Shown here piece by piece: positions 1 through 6,329 of a DNA stretch of 10,443 nucleotides (positions within the stretch are counted from its first letter, which is position 1; each line of letters starts with the position of its first letter). The position numbers and the translations under genes were made by a program. Origin of the DNA: JASFQI01 sp050115555 (GTDB taxonomy: Bacteria > Desulfobacterota > DSM-4660 > Desulfatiglandales > HGW-15); NCBI GenBank assembly GCA_050115555.1, contig JASFQI010000163.1:1-10443 (forward strand), written 5' to 3'. Under the pieces are notes generated by a model. It did not search any database, was not told the origin of the DNA, and saw only the letters and a program-made list of their open reading frames with translations.

Positions 1-463
1 AATAACAATATAACAATAGGTATTTATACTATAAAAAGAAACAATAATGCAATATAAAATATCAATATAGATAATATTTTCTGTATTTCTGCTTCGATTA
101 ATAGTCAGTTAGGAGCCATTTTCCCCAAACTTGCTGTACTCTGCGGAGCCCGGCAAGTCCGACAAACTGCTAGGGGCAAATCTCTAGGTCTCGGCTTTTT
201 ACAACTCAATCATATTTGAAAAATGGAAAAAGGAGTACGAAGAGGAGTGACAAGCCGGTATCGCGGTGAGAACAGATCCGTTGTTGAGGACGGGAAGGAA
301 TTCCTGGAGTTTCGATCCAAAAAGAGAAAGGCTATAACGCGCGGTGAAGGATACCAGGTGCGGGAAGCATCTGCCCGGATTAACGAGTTTTTTCGGTTGA
401 AAACGGGGATATGAGACTGGAAAACATTTGTCTTTTGAACTTTAATCAATGGATCTCGGTACG
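1..463. other. AT-rich then mixed intergenic region
   Basis: Bases 1 to about 110 are very rich in A and T, unlike everything downstream. They contain two tandem copies of ATAACAAT (2-9 and 10-17) and promoter-like strings such as TATACT and TATAAA. This may be the regulatory region of a gene beyond the left edge. From about 115 the composition becomes mixed. A 6-bp inverted repeat, ACTTGC (129-134) and GCAAGT (153-158), is visible with an 18-base loop, but it has no T-tract and I do not call it a terminator. I see no tRNA, transposase fragment or convincing coding region, apart from the doubtful 63-codon ORF at 223. Confidence 0.5.
223..414 (+). CDS. Doubtful small ORF, 63 aa, no recognised family
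   Basis: This is an ATG-to-TGA frame of 63 codons whose product is rich in Arg, Lys and Glu and has no hydrophobic segment. I recognise no motif or family. The bases just upstream (ATATTTGAAAA) do not form a convincing Shine-Dalgarno sequence, and the base composition is less GC-rich than in the surrounding real genes. It lies on the same strand as the OYE gene and ends about 100 bases before that gene's start, with a separate good promoter in between, so it is not obviously part of the same transcript. It could be a chance ORF, a decayed gene end or a small unknown protein; the first seems most likely. Confidence 0.15.
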   Translation: MEKGVRRGVTSRYRGENRSVVEDGKEFLEFRSKKRKAITRGEGYQVREASARINEFFRLKTGI

Positions 464-492
464 TTGACGCGGCCCGACCCCATTTATACAAT
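464..492 (+). promoter_or_regulatory. Sigma70-type promoter of the OYE gene
   Basis: The -35 box TTGACG (464-469) and the -10 box TACAAT (487-492) each match consensus at five of six positions and are separated by exactly 17 bases. Transcription would start near 499, giving a leader of only about 18 nucleotides that still includes the ribosome binding site at 503-508. This is the best housekeeping-type promoter visible in the window. Confidence 0.6.
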
Positions 493-498
493 TGCATG

Positions 499-539
499 TG
501 AGAAAGGACTCTCAGAATGAGCGTTCTCTTTGAGAGAAC
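499..539 (+). promoter_or_regulatory. Overlapping inverted repeats around the OYE translation start
   Basis: TGAGA (499-503) and TCTCA (510-514) flank the ribosome binding site, placing AAGGA (504-508) in a six-base loop. GTTCTCT (523-529) and AGAGAAC (533-539) form a perfect 7-bp inverted repeat with a 3-base loop inside codons 3-8. CTCTCA (509-514) can also pair with TGAGAG (531-536), so alternative folds are possible. The first repeat sits at the predicted transcription start, so these could be an operator, a translational switch, or chance similarity in a GA/CT-rich stretch. Confidence 0.3.
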
Positions 540-1632
540 AGAAATCAACAACATGGTGCTGGCGAATCGTTTCGTGCGATCCGCCACGTGGCTGGGCATG
601 GCGGCAGGCGACGGCGCTGTCACCCCGAGGCTGATCCATACGATGAAGACCCTGGCCGAGGGCTGTGTGGGTCTCATCATTTCGGGCCACGCCTATGTGA
701 GCCCCGAGGGCCTGGCCGGTCCCTGGCAGCTCGGGGCCTACAAGGATGAGCTGGTGCCGGGCCTCAAGGGGATGACCGAAGCGGTTCACGATGCCGGAGG
801 CAGGATCGTGATGCAGATCGCCCATGCCGGGACGTTTGCCTTTGCAAAGGAGACCGGACTGGAGCCTTGGGCCGTATCGGTCTTCGAAGGGCTGGCCCGC
901 TCCCCGCGACACGAGATGACCTTGGAGGACATTCAAGCCCTGGCAGCGGCCTTCGGGGACGCGGCCCGAAGGGCCAGAGAGGCCGGCTTTGACGGCGTGC
1001 AGATCCACGCGGCCCACGGGTACCTGCTCAGTCAGTTCCTCTCCCCAGCCTTCAACCGCCGCAGGGACGAGTACGGAGGGAGCGTCGAGAACCGCTCCAG
1101 GGCTCACCTCGAGGTGTACCGGGCTGTGCGGGAGGCCGTGGGTGCGGACTACCCGGTGCTCATCAAGATGAACGGCCGGGATTTTGGGGAAGGCGGCCTG
1201 GAAGTGAAGGACGCTCTCGAGGCTGCACTGAGGCTCGAGGCGGCGGGCCTCGACGCGGTTGAGCTCAGCGGCGGCCTCGTGACCGGGGGCAGGCTCTCCC
1301 CGAGCCGCCCCGGGATCAAGACCGAGGACAGGGAGGCCTACTTCAGGGAAGAGGCCCGGGTCTTCAAAGAGAAGCTTCGAATCCCCTTGATCCTCGTGGG
1401 CGGCATACGCTCCTTCGGCGTTGCCGAGGGCCTGGTTCAGGAAGGGGTTGCGGACTACATCTCCATGAGCAGGCCCCTGATCCGGGAGCCGGACCTTGTC
1501 AGGCGCTGGATGGAAGGTGAACGGCAGAGGTCCGTCTGCCTATCGGACAACCTCTGCTTCGGACCGGGAAGAAAAGGAGAGGGGGTTTACTGCGTGACGG
1601 ACAGAAAGGAGGCTTTCGCGTCCGGCGTCTGA
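517..1632 (+). CDS. OYE-family NADH:flavin oxidoreductase
   Basis: This is a 371-residue FMN-dependent TIM-barrel oxidoreductase of the Old Yellow Enzyme / 2,4-dienoyl-CoA reductase N-domain type, expected to be cytosolic and to reduce an activated C=C bond or run in reverse. The signature block at 158-193 reads FDGVQIHAAHGYLLSQF... and ends in DEYGGSVENR. His164 and His167 are the expected substrate-anion-binding pair, Tyr169 the probable proton donor, and Gln100 and Lys217 the probable flavin contacts. The phosphate-binding region lies near LVGGIRSFG. It is a stand-alone barrel: the C-terminal FAD/NADH domains of full-length dienoyl-CoA reductases are absent. The C-terminus carries Cys341, Cys347 and Cys359 with Asp344 where a fourth cysteine would be expected, so a [4Fe-4S] cluster is doubtful. 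The ATG start has AAAGGA at 503-508, 8 bases upstream. The substrate is unknown. Confidence 0.9.
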   Translation: MSVLFERTEINNMVLANRFVRSATWLGMAAGDGAVTPRLIHTMKTLAEGCVGLIISGHAYVSPEGLAGPWQLGAYKDELVPGLKGMTEAVHDAGGRIVMQIAHAGTFAFAKETGLEPWAVSVFEGLARSPRHEMTLEDIQALAAAFGDAARRAREAGFDGVQIHAAHGYLLSQFLSPAFNRRRDEYGGSVENRSRAHLEVYRAVREAVGADYPVLIKMNGRDFGEGGLEVKDALEAALRLEAAGLDAVELSGGLVTGGRLSPSRPGIKTEDREAYFREEARVFKEKLRIPLILVGGIRSFGVAEGLVQEGVADYISMSRPLIREPDLVRRWMEGERQRSVCLSDNLCFGPGRKGEGVYCVTDRKEAFASGV

Positions 1633-1645
1633 CGGTAGGCACGGG

Positions 1646-1664
1646 CCGGGGATCCTAGCCCCGG
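1646..1664. terminator. Short GC hairpin between convergent genes
   Basis: CCGGGG (1646-1651) and CCCCGG (1659-1664) form a perfect 6-bp GC stem with a 7-base loop, in the 22-base gap between the OYE stop and the stop of the convergent MFS gene, overlapping the latter. Neither strand has a real T-tract after the stem (only TTT at 1670-1672 on the plus strand). It is a weak candidate for a shared bidirectional terminator, supported mainly by its location. Confidence 0.3.
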
Positions 1665-2867
1665 GAGCCTTTATCAGAGGAGAGGGGTGTGACAATGGCC
1701 ACGTACAATCCGACAATCAGCAGGACGGCCCCGATGATAAAGGAGATAGCGTAGGAGCCCGTGAACTTGAACAGGGTCTGGGACAGGCGGGCCATGAAAA
1801 AGCCGCCGGCCCCCCAGGCCGTAAAGACCATCCCGTAGTTCAGCCCGAAGTTTTCCACCCCCCAGAGGTCCCGGGAGATGGTCGGAAAGATCAGCGTGTT
1901 GGTCCCGTAGTTGAAGCCCACCAGGGAGGTGAGGAGGACCAGCACGACTGCGGACCCGTTTTCCGCGCCCACGATAAAGATAGCCGCGACCATCAGGACA
2001 GCTTGAAAGGCCGTCACAAAGATCAGAAGATTTTTTGCGGCCGATCCGGTCGGAGATGTACCCCCCGCCGATTCGTCCCAGGGCGTTTCCCACGGCCAAG
2101 AGGGCCAGGGCCATAAAGGCGGCCTCCCCCAGTGACTTGGCAGCCATCTCGGCGACCGACCCGATAACCATGAGCCCCACACCCCCGCCGATGAAGAAGA
2201 GGAGCCAGACACGACGGAACTGATAGCTCCGGAGCATGTGTGCCATGTTCTGCCTGAAGTTCGCAAAACGCTTCACCGTGGTGCGCAGGGCCGAAGGCGG
2301 GTCGGAAAGGTAAAGTGCGCAGAGAACTCCGATGACGATAGAGTAGGTCCCCACGATATACAGGGTCTGGCTCAGGCCGTACGTCTTCAGGAAGTACTGG
2401 ACCAGAGGGGCGATGTAGATCGGCGAGATCCCGGCCCCGGCCACCACGATTCCGGTCACCATGCCCATTTTCCGGACGGGAAACCATTTCATGACGGTCG
2501 GCGTGGCAGCGGCCCAGGTCCATGAGATGCCGAATGGGGTGAGCACGCCCCACCCGAACACCCAGGCCCAGTAGTTGGCCGTAAGGCCGCAGACGATCAA
2601 GCCGCTGCCCACGCAGATCATCCCGAAGACGGATGTGAACTTGGGTCCCCAGCGGTCGTAGAACGGGCCTGTGAGGATCGTGGAGAACGCGAACACCAGA
2701 TTGAAGGAGGCAAAGGGATCGTTCAACGCGGCCAGATCCCAGTCAAAGGCGCCTCCGGTCTCGATGGACCGACGGATCACTGCCTTGAAAAGGCTCCATG
2801 CATACCCGAAGCCGCAGAGCAGATTGATGATGACAGCGGCCCAGAGGATTCTCCAGGCCTTGGCCAT
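1655..2867 (-). pseudogene. MFS transporter (OFA-like), interrupted by a frameshift
   Basis: This is a major facilitator superfamily carrier for a small, probably anionic, organic solute across the inner membrane. The start MAKAWRILW at 2867 has AGGGA upstream at a good distance. The first motif-A loop is GPFYDRWGPK (67-76) and the second is GYISDRIGRK (269-278). At codon 278 the reading frame breaks: six A's on the coding strand (T6 at 2031-2036) lead into a hydrophilic out-of-frame tail. The frame shifted by one continues as NLLIFVTAFQ and the last four membrane segments to the stop at 1655. Removing one A restores a protein of about 403 residues, the normal length for this family, with about 12 membrane segments. 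The resemblance to oxalate:formate-antiporter-type MFS proteins is by overall pattern only. It may be a true pseudogene, a sequencing indel in the homopolymer, or a slippage-expressed gene. It is convergent with the OYE gene and divergent from the second MFS gene. Confidence 0.8.
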
Positions 2868-2995
2868 GTTCGTTCCCTGTTCGGAGCCCAAGATATCGTT
2901 TCCTCTCCGCATGGAGTTCGGATGCAAGCAGCAGGAGGCACGTGTCCCGTACCGGTCAAAGATTCCGTGCCTATCACAGAGAGGGGATGAAATCA

Positions 2996-3008
2996 ATTCC
3001 AATGGAAT
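2996..3008. promoter_or_regulatory. Perfect 13-bp palindrome, candidate operator
   Basis: ATTCCA and TGGAAT flank a single central A, giving a perfect dyad in the middle of the divergent region. It is 20 bases upstream of the TTGACA box of the plus-strand MFS gene and about 130 bases from the minus-strand MFS start. The size and symmetry suit a dimeric transcription factor. The PAS-LuxR regulator encoded at 4347 is one candidate, but nothing in the sequence ties them together. Confidence 0.35.
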
Positions 3009-3027
3009 GTGCGCCTGCTCTTTCATC

Positions 3028-3056
3028 TTGACAAACCACCACCGGTTGCAGGTAGT
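3028..3056 (+). promoter_or_regulatory. Candidate promoter of the second MFS gene
   Basis: A perfect -35 box, TTGACA (3028-3033), is followed after 17 bases by GGTAGT (3051-3056), which matches the -10 consensus at only three positions. Such a pairing would be expected to need an activator. An imperfect operator-like repeat, GTTTG-CAT-CAAAC (3055-3067), overlaps the -10 box and the expected start point. Confidence 0.35.
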
Positions 3057-3083
3057 TTGCATCAAACACAGGAGCGGATCACC

Positions 3084-4289
3084 ATGACGAAGCGTACGGT
3101 AGGAGTCATCATTGCGGGTTTCTTTACCTTATTCGTGGCCTTCGCCGTCCGGTACGCTTACGGGCTGATCCTGCCCCACATGCTGCCTGCCATGGCCATC
3201 TCAAAGACCCAGGCGGGTATCATCTTTTCCTCCTACTTCATCACCTACACCCTCTTGGCGCCGGTCTTCGGTCTGCTCGTCGACAGGTCCGACGCAAGGG
3301 TGATCCTGGCCGTCTTTGTGACCGTTCTCGGCATTGGCGCCTCTCTCATGTCCCTTTCCGCTACCGTGCTTCAGGCGAGTATCTTTTTTGCGCTGGCCGG
3401 GATCGGTCACGCCGCGTGCTGGGCCCCTGTCGTGACGGTGGTGATGCGGTGGACAAGCGAGAGCAGGCGGGGCATTGTCCTGTCCATGGTCGATCTCGGG
3501 AGCACCGCCGGCATCGCCGTCTGGAGCGTCATGATCCCGGTGATCATCGGGGTCTTTGACTGGAGAGCGGTCTGGATCGGTCTGGGAATCGCCGCGTTCC
3601 TGGTGGCGGTAGCGAACGTCGTGCTGATCAGGAGCCACCCTCCGAACGCCCCGGGCAACCCGGACCCAGATCCTGCCCCCCAGACTCGGATCCCGATCCG
3701 GGAGGCGTACAGGGCCATCTTCCGGGACTCCAGATTTTATATCATCGGCTTCTCCTACTCGCTCATCAGCTTCTCGATCCTCATCCCGTTCACGTTCCTG
3801 ACGAGCTATGCGACCCAGGAACTGAGCATCCCTTACGCATCCGCAACCGCCCTGGTGGCGGTGATCGCCGTGGCCGGCGCCGTCGGCAAGCTGATCCTGG
3901 GCCATGTCTCGGATACCGTGGGGAGGATCAAGATCATGATGCTCTGCGGCGTGCTCACGGCCGCAGGCAGCCTGGGCCTGATCCTGAGTCACGGTCTTGC
4001 CACGCTGGTCCTCTTCTCTGCCGTCTTCGGGGTTGGCTACGGGACCCTCTGGCCGGTCTACGCCGCCTCCGCCCGGGACCTGTTTCCCAAGGAATACGCC
4101 GGCAGCATCATCGGCCTCTGGACCCTGTACCACGGCCTGGGTTCCATCCTGGCCCCGGTCATCAGCGGCTGGACCATCGATGTGACAGGGACCTGCTTCT
4201 GGGCCTTCATGCTGGCCGCGATCAGCTCCGTTGCCTCGCTTCTCCTCCTGTTGCCCATGGCTGGGAAGACACGATTTGAAGGAAAGTAG
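3084..4289 (+). CDS. MFS transporter, 401 aa
   Basis: This is a 12-segment major facilitator superfamily carrier of the monocarboxylate / CynX-like general shape, placed in the inner membrane and moving an unidentified organic solute. The first hydrophobic helix (VGVIIAGFFTLFVAFAV) begins at residue 6. The first inter-helix loop reads GLLVDRSDAR (a loose motif A) and the loop between segments 8 and 9 reads GHVSDTVGRIK. A hydrophilic, proline-rich central loop near residues 187-202 separates the two six-helix halves. The start at 3084 is fixed by AGGAG (3070-3074) nine bases upstream; an upstream in-frame ATG at 3009 has no ribosome binding site and would add a 25-residue non-membrane tail. 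The gene is intact, unlike its divergent MFS neighbour, which is not a close copy. The substrate is unknown, though the context suggests import or export of the compound handled by the nearby oxidoreductases. Confidence 0.85.
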   Translation: MTKRTVGVIIAGFFTLFVAFAVRYAYGLILPHMLPAMAISKTQAGIIFSSYFITYTLLAPVFGLLVDRSDARVILAVFVTVLGIGASLMSLSATVLQASIFFALAGIGHAACWAPVVTVVMRWTSESRRGIVLSMVDLGSTAGIAVWSVMIPVIIGVFDWRAVWIGLGIAAFLVAVANVVLIRSHPPNAPGNPDPDPAPQTRIPIREAYRAIFRDSRFYIIGFSYSLISFSILIPFTFLTSYATQELSIPYASATALVAVIAVAGAVGKLILGHVSDTVGRIKIMMLCGVLTAAGSLGLILSHGLATLVLFSAVFGVGYGTLWPVYAASARDLFPKEYAGSIIGLWTLYHGLGSILAPVISGWTIDVTGTCFWAFMLAAISSVASLLLLLPMAGKTRFEGK

Positions 4290-4301
4290 ATCCAAGAAAA
4301 A

Positions 4302-4326
4302 GGCCGGTCGACACGACGGACCGGCC
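4302..4326 (-). terminator. Strong hairpin; terminator geometry on the minus strand
   Basis: GGCCGGTC (4302-4309) and GACCGGCC (4319-4326) form a perfect 8-bp GC-rich stem with a 9-base loop. AAAAA (4297-4301) precedes it on the plus strand, so read on the minus strand the stem is followed by TTTTTCTT, the layout of an intrinsic terminator. On the plus strand it is followed by CGTGCGGG with no T-tract. It lies between the MFS stop and the ribosome binding site of the regulator gene. Confidence 0.5.
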
Positions 4327-4346
4327 CGTGCGGGAGGCCTCGGGAG

Positions 4347-5645
4347 ATGAATGTCCAAGAAATGGACCGGCTGCTGCAAGAGACCCGCGCGGAGCTCTGC
4401 GAGTGCAGGGAACGGCTCGAATCGGAAAAGGGCATCTCCGAGAGCATCATCGCGAGTTTGCCCGGGTTCTACTTCATGGTCGACGAGGCAGGGCGATACA
4501 TCCGGTGGAACCGAAACCTCGAGACCATGCTGGGCTACTCCCACGAGGAGCTGCTCGGCCGGGACTCTCTGGACCTGGTGCCCCCCGAGGACAAGGAAAA
4601 AATCCGGGCTTCCACGGAAAGGGGCTTTCGGGACGGCTTCTTCCACGTCGAGTATCACAACATTCGAAAGGACGGATTGAAGATCCCCTACTTCGCTCAG
4701 GGGGTCTCCATGGAGATCAATGGCCAGAGATACCTCATCGGCGTGGAGATCGATCTCACCCGGCTCAGGGACACAGAGCGGGCCCTGCGGGAGAGCGAGG
4801 AGCACCTGCGGTCCCTCATGGAGACCGCAGACAACTTCGCAGTCTATCGCATCGCCTTCCGGGAGGGGGATCCCAAACACGCGGATGTCGTCTTTGTGAG
4901 CCCGTCCATCAAGGAGCTCATGGGCATCGAGGATCCGGACACCCTTGACAACTGGTTCGAGAACATCCATCCGGAGGACAAGGCCCGTATTCTGAACGCC
5001 CACTTCTCCCTGCCGCGAAAGACGCGCGTGGACGAGAGCATGCGGGTCTTCAATCCGCGGCACGGGGAGTGGCGCTGGATCCAGTTCATCTCCACGAGTG
5101 TGATGGACCGAAAGGGTCTCCTCCAGTACTCCAACGGCATCATCTTCGATATCACGGATCGGGTCGAGGTCACGGAGATGTTGAGGCAGAAAGAGGAGGA
5201 GCTCAAGAAGCAGACCCACAAGCTTGCGCAGCTCAACACGGCCCTCCAGGTACTCGTGGAGCAGCGGGAGCAGGAGATCAGCGACATCGAGCGGGGCTTC
5301 CTCAACACCTTTGACCGCCTGATCAAACCCTACCTGAGCGATCTCTCCGGGACGCCCCTCACGGACGAGCAGAGGACCTACATCGAGATCATCCAGGCGA
5401 ACCTGAATAAGATCCTCTCTCCCCTGAGCAAGCGGCTCTCGGACTGGAGGCAGTGCCTGACGCCCACCGAGATCAAGGTCGTGGATCTGATCCGGCACGG
5501 GAAGCGGACCAAGGAGATCGCCGAGCTCCTTCACATCTCCAACAACGCGGTCTCGTTCCACCGGAAGCGGATTCGAAGGAAGTTGGGGCTCACTGGGGAA
5601 AAAATAAATCTTGTCGCCTACTTACATTCTTTGGAAGAGAAGTGA
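4347..5645 (+). CDS. PAS-PAS-LuxR family transcriptional regulator
   Basis: This is a 432-residue cytosolic one-component regulator. A short coiled N-terminus (about 1-28) leads into a first PAS domain (about 30-145, with FYFMVDEAGRYIRWNRNLE and a closing IGVEIDLTRLRD). A second PAS domain (about 150-270) contains the PAS-fold strings VSPSIKELMG and WRWIQFISTSVMD and ends in GIIFDITDR. A coiled coil (about 274-320) and a helical linker follow, then a LuxR/GerE-type winged helix-turn-helix (371-432) with LTPTEIKVVDLI and KEIAELLHISNNAVSFHRKRI. There is no kinase, receiver or membrane segment, so a PAS domain probably binds a ligand or cofactor directly. The start at 4347 is set by GGGAGG (4332-4337), nine bases upstream. 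It lies 57 bases after the MFS gene on the same strand and before the molybdenum-hydroxylase operon. Control of one or both is likely but inferred. Confidence 0.88.
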   Translation: MNVQEMDRLLQETRAELCECRERLESEKGISESIIASLPGFYFMVDEAGRYIRWNRNLETMLGYSHEELLGRDSLDLVPPEDKEKIRASTERGFRDGFFHVEYHNIRKDGLKIPYFAQGVSMEINGQRYLIGVEIDLTRLRDTERALRESEEHLRSLMETADNFAVYRIAFREGDPKHADVVFVSPSIKELMGIEDPDTLDNWFENIHPEDKARILNAHFSLPRKTRVDESMRVFNPRHGEWRWIQFISTSVMDRKGLLQYSNGIIFDITDRVEVTEMLRQKEEELKKQTHKLAQLNTALQVLVEQREQEISDIERGFLNTFDRLIKPYLSDLSGTPLTDEQRTYIEIIQANLNKILSPLSKRLSDWRQCLTPTEIKVVDLIRHGKRTKEIAELLHISNNAVSFHRKRIRRKLGLTGEKINLVAYLHSLEEK

Positions 5646-5765
5646 GCTTTTCTTTGGGGTAGTTTAATTCTACCTATTCCCTCCCAATCAATTCCTATTT
5701 ACCCGGTCAACGTTTCCCGCCATTATAGAAAAATTGCAGAGAATACATCCCGGCAGACCCGTGTG

Positions 5766-5798
5766 CCCGGCACAAGGGCCGCGCGTGCCCGTGCCGGG
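5766..5798 (+). promoter_or_regulatory. Stem-loop in the leader of the hydroxylase operon
   Basis: CCCGGCAC (5766-5773) and GTGCCGGG (5791-5798) pair perfectly over 8 bp around a 17-base GC-rich loop. GTGCC at 5785-5789 offers an alternative partner for GGCAC at 5769-5773, and GACCC (5756-5760) could instead pair with GGGTC (5797-5801). The stem ends eight bases before AGGAGG (5807-5812), so it could influence ribosome access, but no known riboswitch class is recognised. Confidence 0.35.
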
Positions 5799-5806
5799 GT
5801 CTTTCG

Positions 5807-5812
5807 AGGAGG
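5807..5812 (+). promoter_or_regulatory. Ribosome binding site that sets a GTG start
   Basis: AGGAGG here is 7 bases before a GTG at 5820 and 10 bases before a second in-frame GTG at 5823. An in-frame GTG at 5763 lies upstream of this site and inside the hairpin region. An ATG at 5815 is out of frame. The gene therefore most likely begins with GTG at 5820. Confidence 0.65.
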
Positions 5813-5819
5813 ACATGCT

Positions 5820-6329
5820 GTGGTGGAGTCGGCAAGCAACATTCGAATACGCATCAACGGCACGTGGCACGCGTTCGAGGTGGGCAGGGACGTGGCCCCG
5901 TCCGAGACCCTGAGCCACCTTCTTCGGGAGCGCCTGGGGCTCACGGGCGTCAAGGTCGCCTGCGACCAGGGGGCGTGCGGGGCGTGTACCGTGCTCATGG
6001 ACGGCGCGGCCATCCTCTCCTGCATGCAGCTCGCCGTGGACGCGGACGGCCGTGAGGTGGTGACCGTGGAGGGGCTTCCAGACGACGACCCCGTGGTGGC
6101 GGCCTTTGCCGAACAGGCCGAGCCGGGCTGCGGCACGGCGCTCCAGTGCGGGTACTGTACGCCAGGGTTCGTGATGACGACTCACGGTCTCTTGAAGGAG
6201 AACCCCGCCCCCACAATGGACGAGATCCGCCTGGCGCTCTCGGGGAACCTCTGCCGCTGCGGCTGCTACCAGGCCATTGCCCGCGCAGTGGAGCGGGCCG
6301 CAGGCAAGGCGGAAAAGGAGGTGGATTGA
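5820..6329 (+). CDS. Molybdenum hydroxylase small subunit, 2x[2Fe-2S]
   Basis: This is the small iron-sulfur subunit (169 residues, a normal length) of a xanthine dehydrogenase-family molybdenum hydroxylase, passing electrons from the molybdenum site to the flavin subunit. The N-terminal plant-ferredoxin-type domain has Cys48, Cys53, Cys56 and Cys68 (CDQGACGACTVLMDG). The C-terminal four-helix domain has Cys110 and Cys113 (QCGYCTPG) and Cys145 and Cys147 (GNLCRCGCY). The last motif has Gly-Cys where CO dehydrogenase-like members usually have Thr-Gly, so Cys149 is an extra cysteine. There is no twin-arginine or other signal peptide, so the enzyme should be cytoplasmic. Its stop overlaps the next gene's start by one base (TGATG), indicating translational coupling in the order small-large-medium. 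Confidence 0.92.
   Translation: MVESASNIRIRINGTWHAFEVGRDVAPSETLSHLLRERLGLTGVKVACDQGACGACTVLMDGAAILSCMQLAVDADGREVVTVEGLPDDDPVVAAFAEQAEPGCGTALQCGYCTPGFVMTTHGLLKENPAPTMDEIRLALSGNLCRCGCYQAIARAVERAAGKAEKEVD

Larger units (their letters stand above)
2868..3083. promoter_or_regulatory. Divergent intergenic regulatory region between two MFS genes
   Basis: These 216 bases separate the starts of the two divergently transcribed transporters and must carry both promoters. They contain a perfect 13-bp palindrome (2996-3008) and a plus-strand TTGACA box (3028-3033). On the minus strand I see only weak candidates, such as TTGATT followed 15 bases later by GATAGG with a TG extension. I see no convincing coding region here; an open frame running into the plus-strand MFS gene from 3009 lacks a ribosome binding site. 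Confidence 0.5.
5646..5819 (+). promoter_or_regulatory. Intergenic leader before the molybdenum-hydroxylase operon
   Basis: This 174-base gap starts AT-rich and ends GC-rich. A weak 5-bp hairpin, GGTAG-TTTAATT-CTACC (5658-5674), follows the regulator gene without a T-tract. A TATAGA string (5724-5729) could be a -10 box, but no acceptable -35 box sits 16-18 bases upstream, so the promoter is probably activator-dependent or uses another sigma factor. No sigma54 (-24/-12) pair is evident. Confidence 0.35.

Noticed and set aside
1..76. AT-rich repeats as replication iterons, CRISPR or attachment site
   Set aside because: Only two tandem 8-bp copies and general A/T richness; no regular repeat-spacer pattern, no Rep or integrase gene and no tRNA nearby.
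115..200. Possible insertion-sequence end or terminator remnant
   Set aside because: The 6-bp inverted repeat with an 18-base loop has no T-tract, no transposase piece adjoins, and I could not pair it with a second end.
210..680. A 156-codon minus-strand open frame overlapping the OYE start
   Set aside because: It runs across the OYE promoter and coding start, shows no family resemblance, and lacks a ribosome binding site.
1655..2867. The two MFS genes as a recent duplication
   Set aside because: Their helices, loops and motif-A sequences differ throughout; they share only the general MFS fold.
3009..3083. Upstream ATG extending the second MFS protein by 25 residues
   Set aside because: No Shine-Dalgarno sequence, it overlaps the palindrome and TTGACA box, and MFS proteins of this kind start just before the first helix, as the 3084 start does.
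3201..5561. A 786-codon open frame on the minus strand across the second MFS and regulator genes
   Set aside because: Its product is rich in Asp, Gly, Arg and His with no recognisable domain. The plus strand at the same place encodes a clear MFS carrier and a PAS-PAS-LuxR protein. It is a by-product of GC-rich third codon positions.
5646..5819. Molybdenum-cofactor riboswitch upstream of the hydroxylase
   Set aside because: The leader is short, I see no match to that motif beyond one stem, and those RNAs mostly precede cofactor-biosynthesis or transport genes. A covariance search would settle it.
6146..6328. Upstream ATG extending the Moco subunit by 61 residues
   Set aside because: The extension lies wholly inside the small-subunit gene, is Arg/Gly/Pro-rich, and the 6329 start has an AGGAGGT site and matches the family N-terminus.
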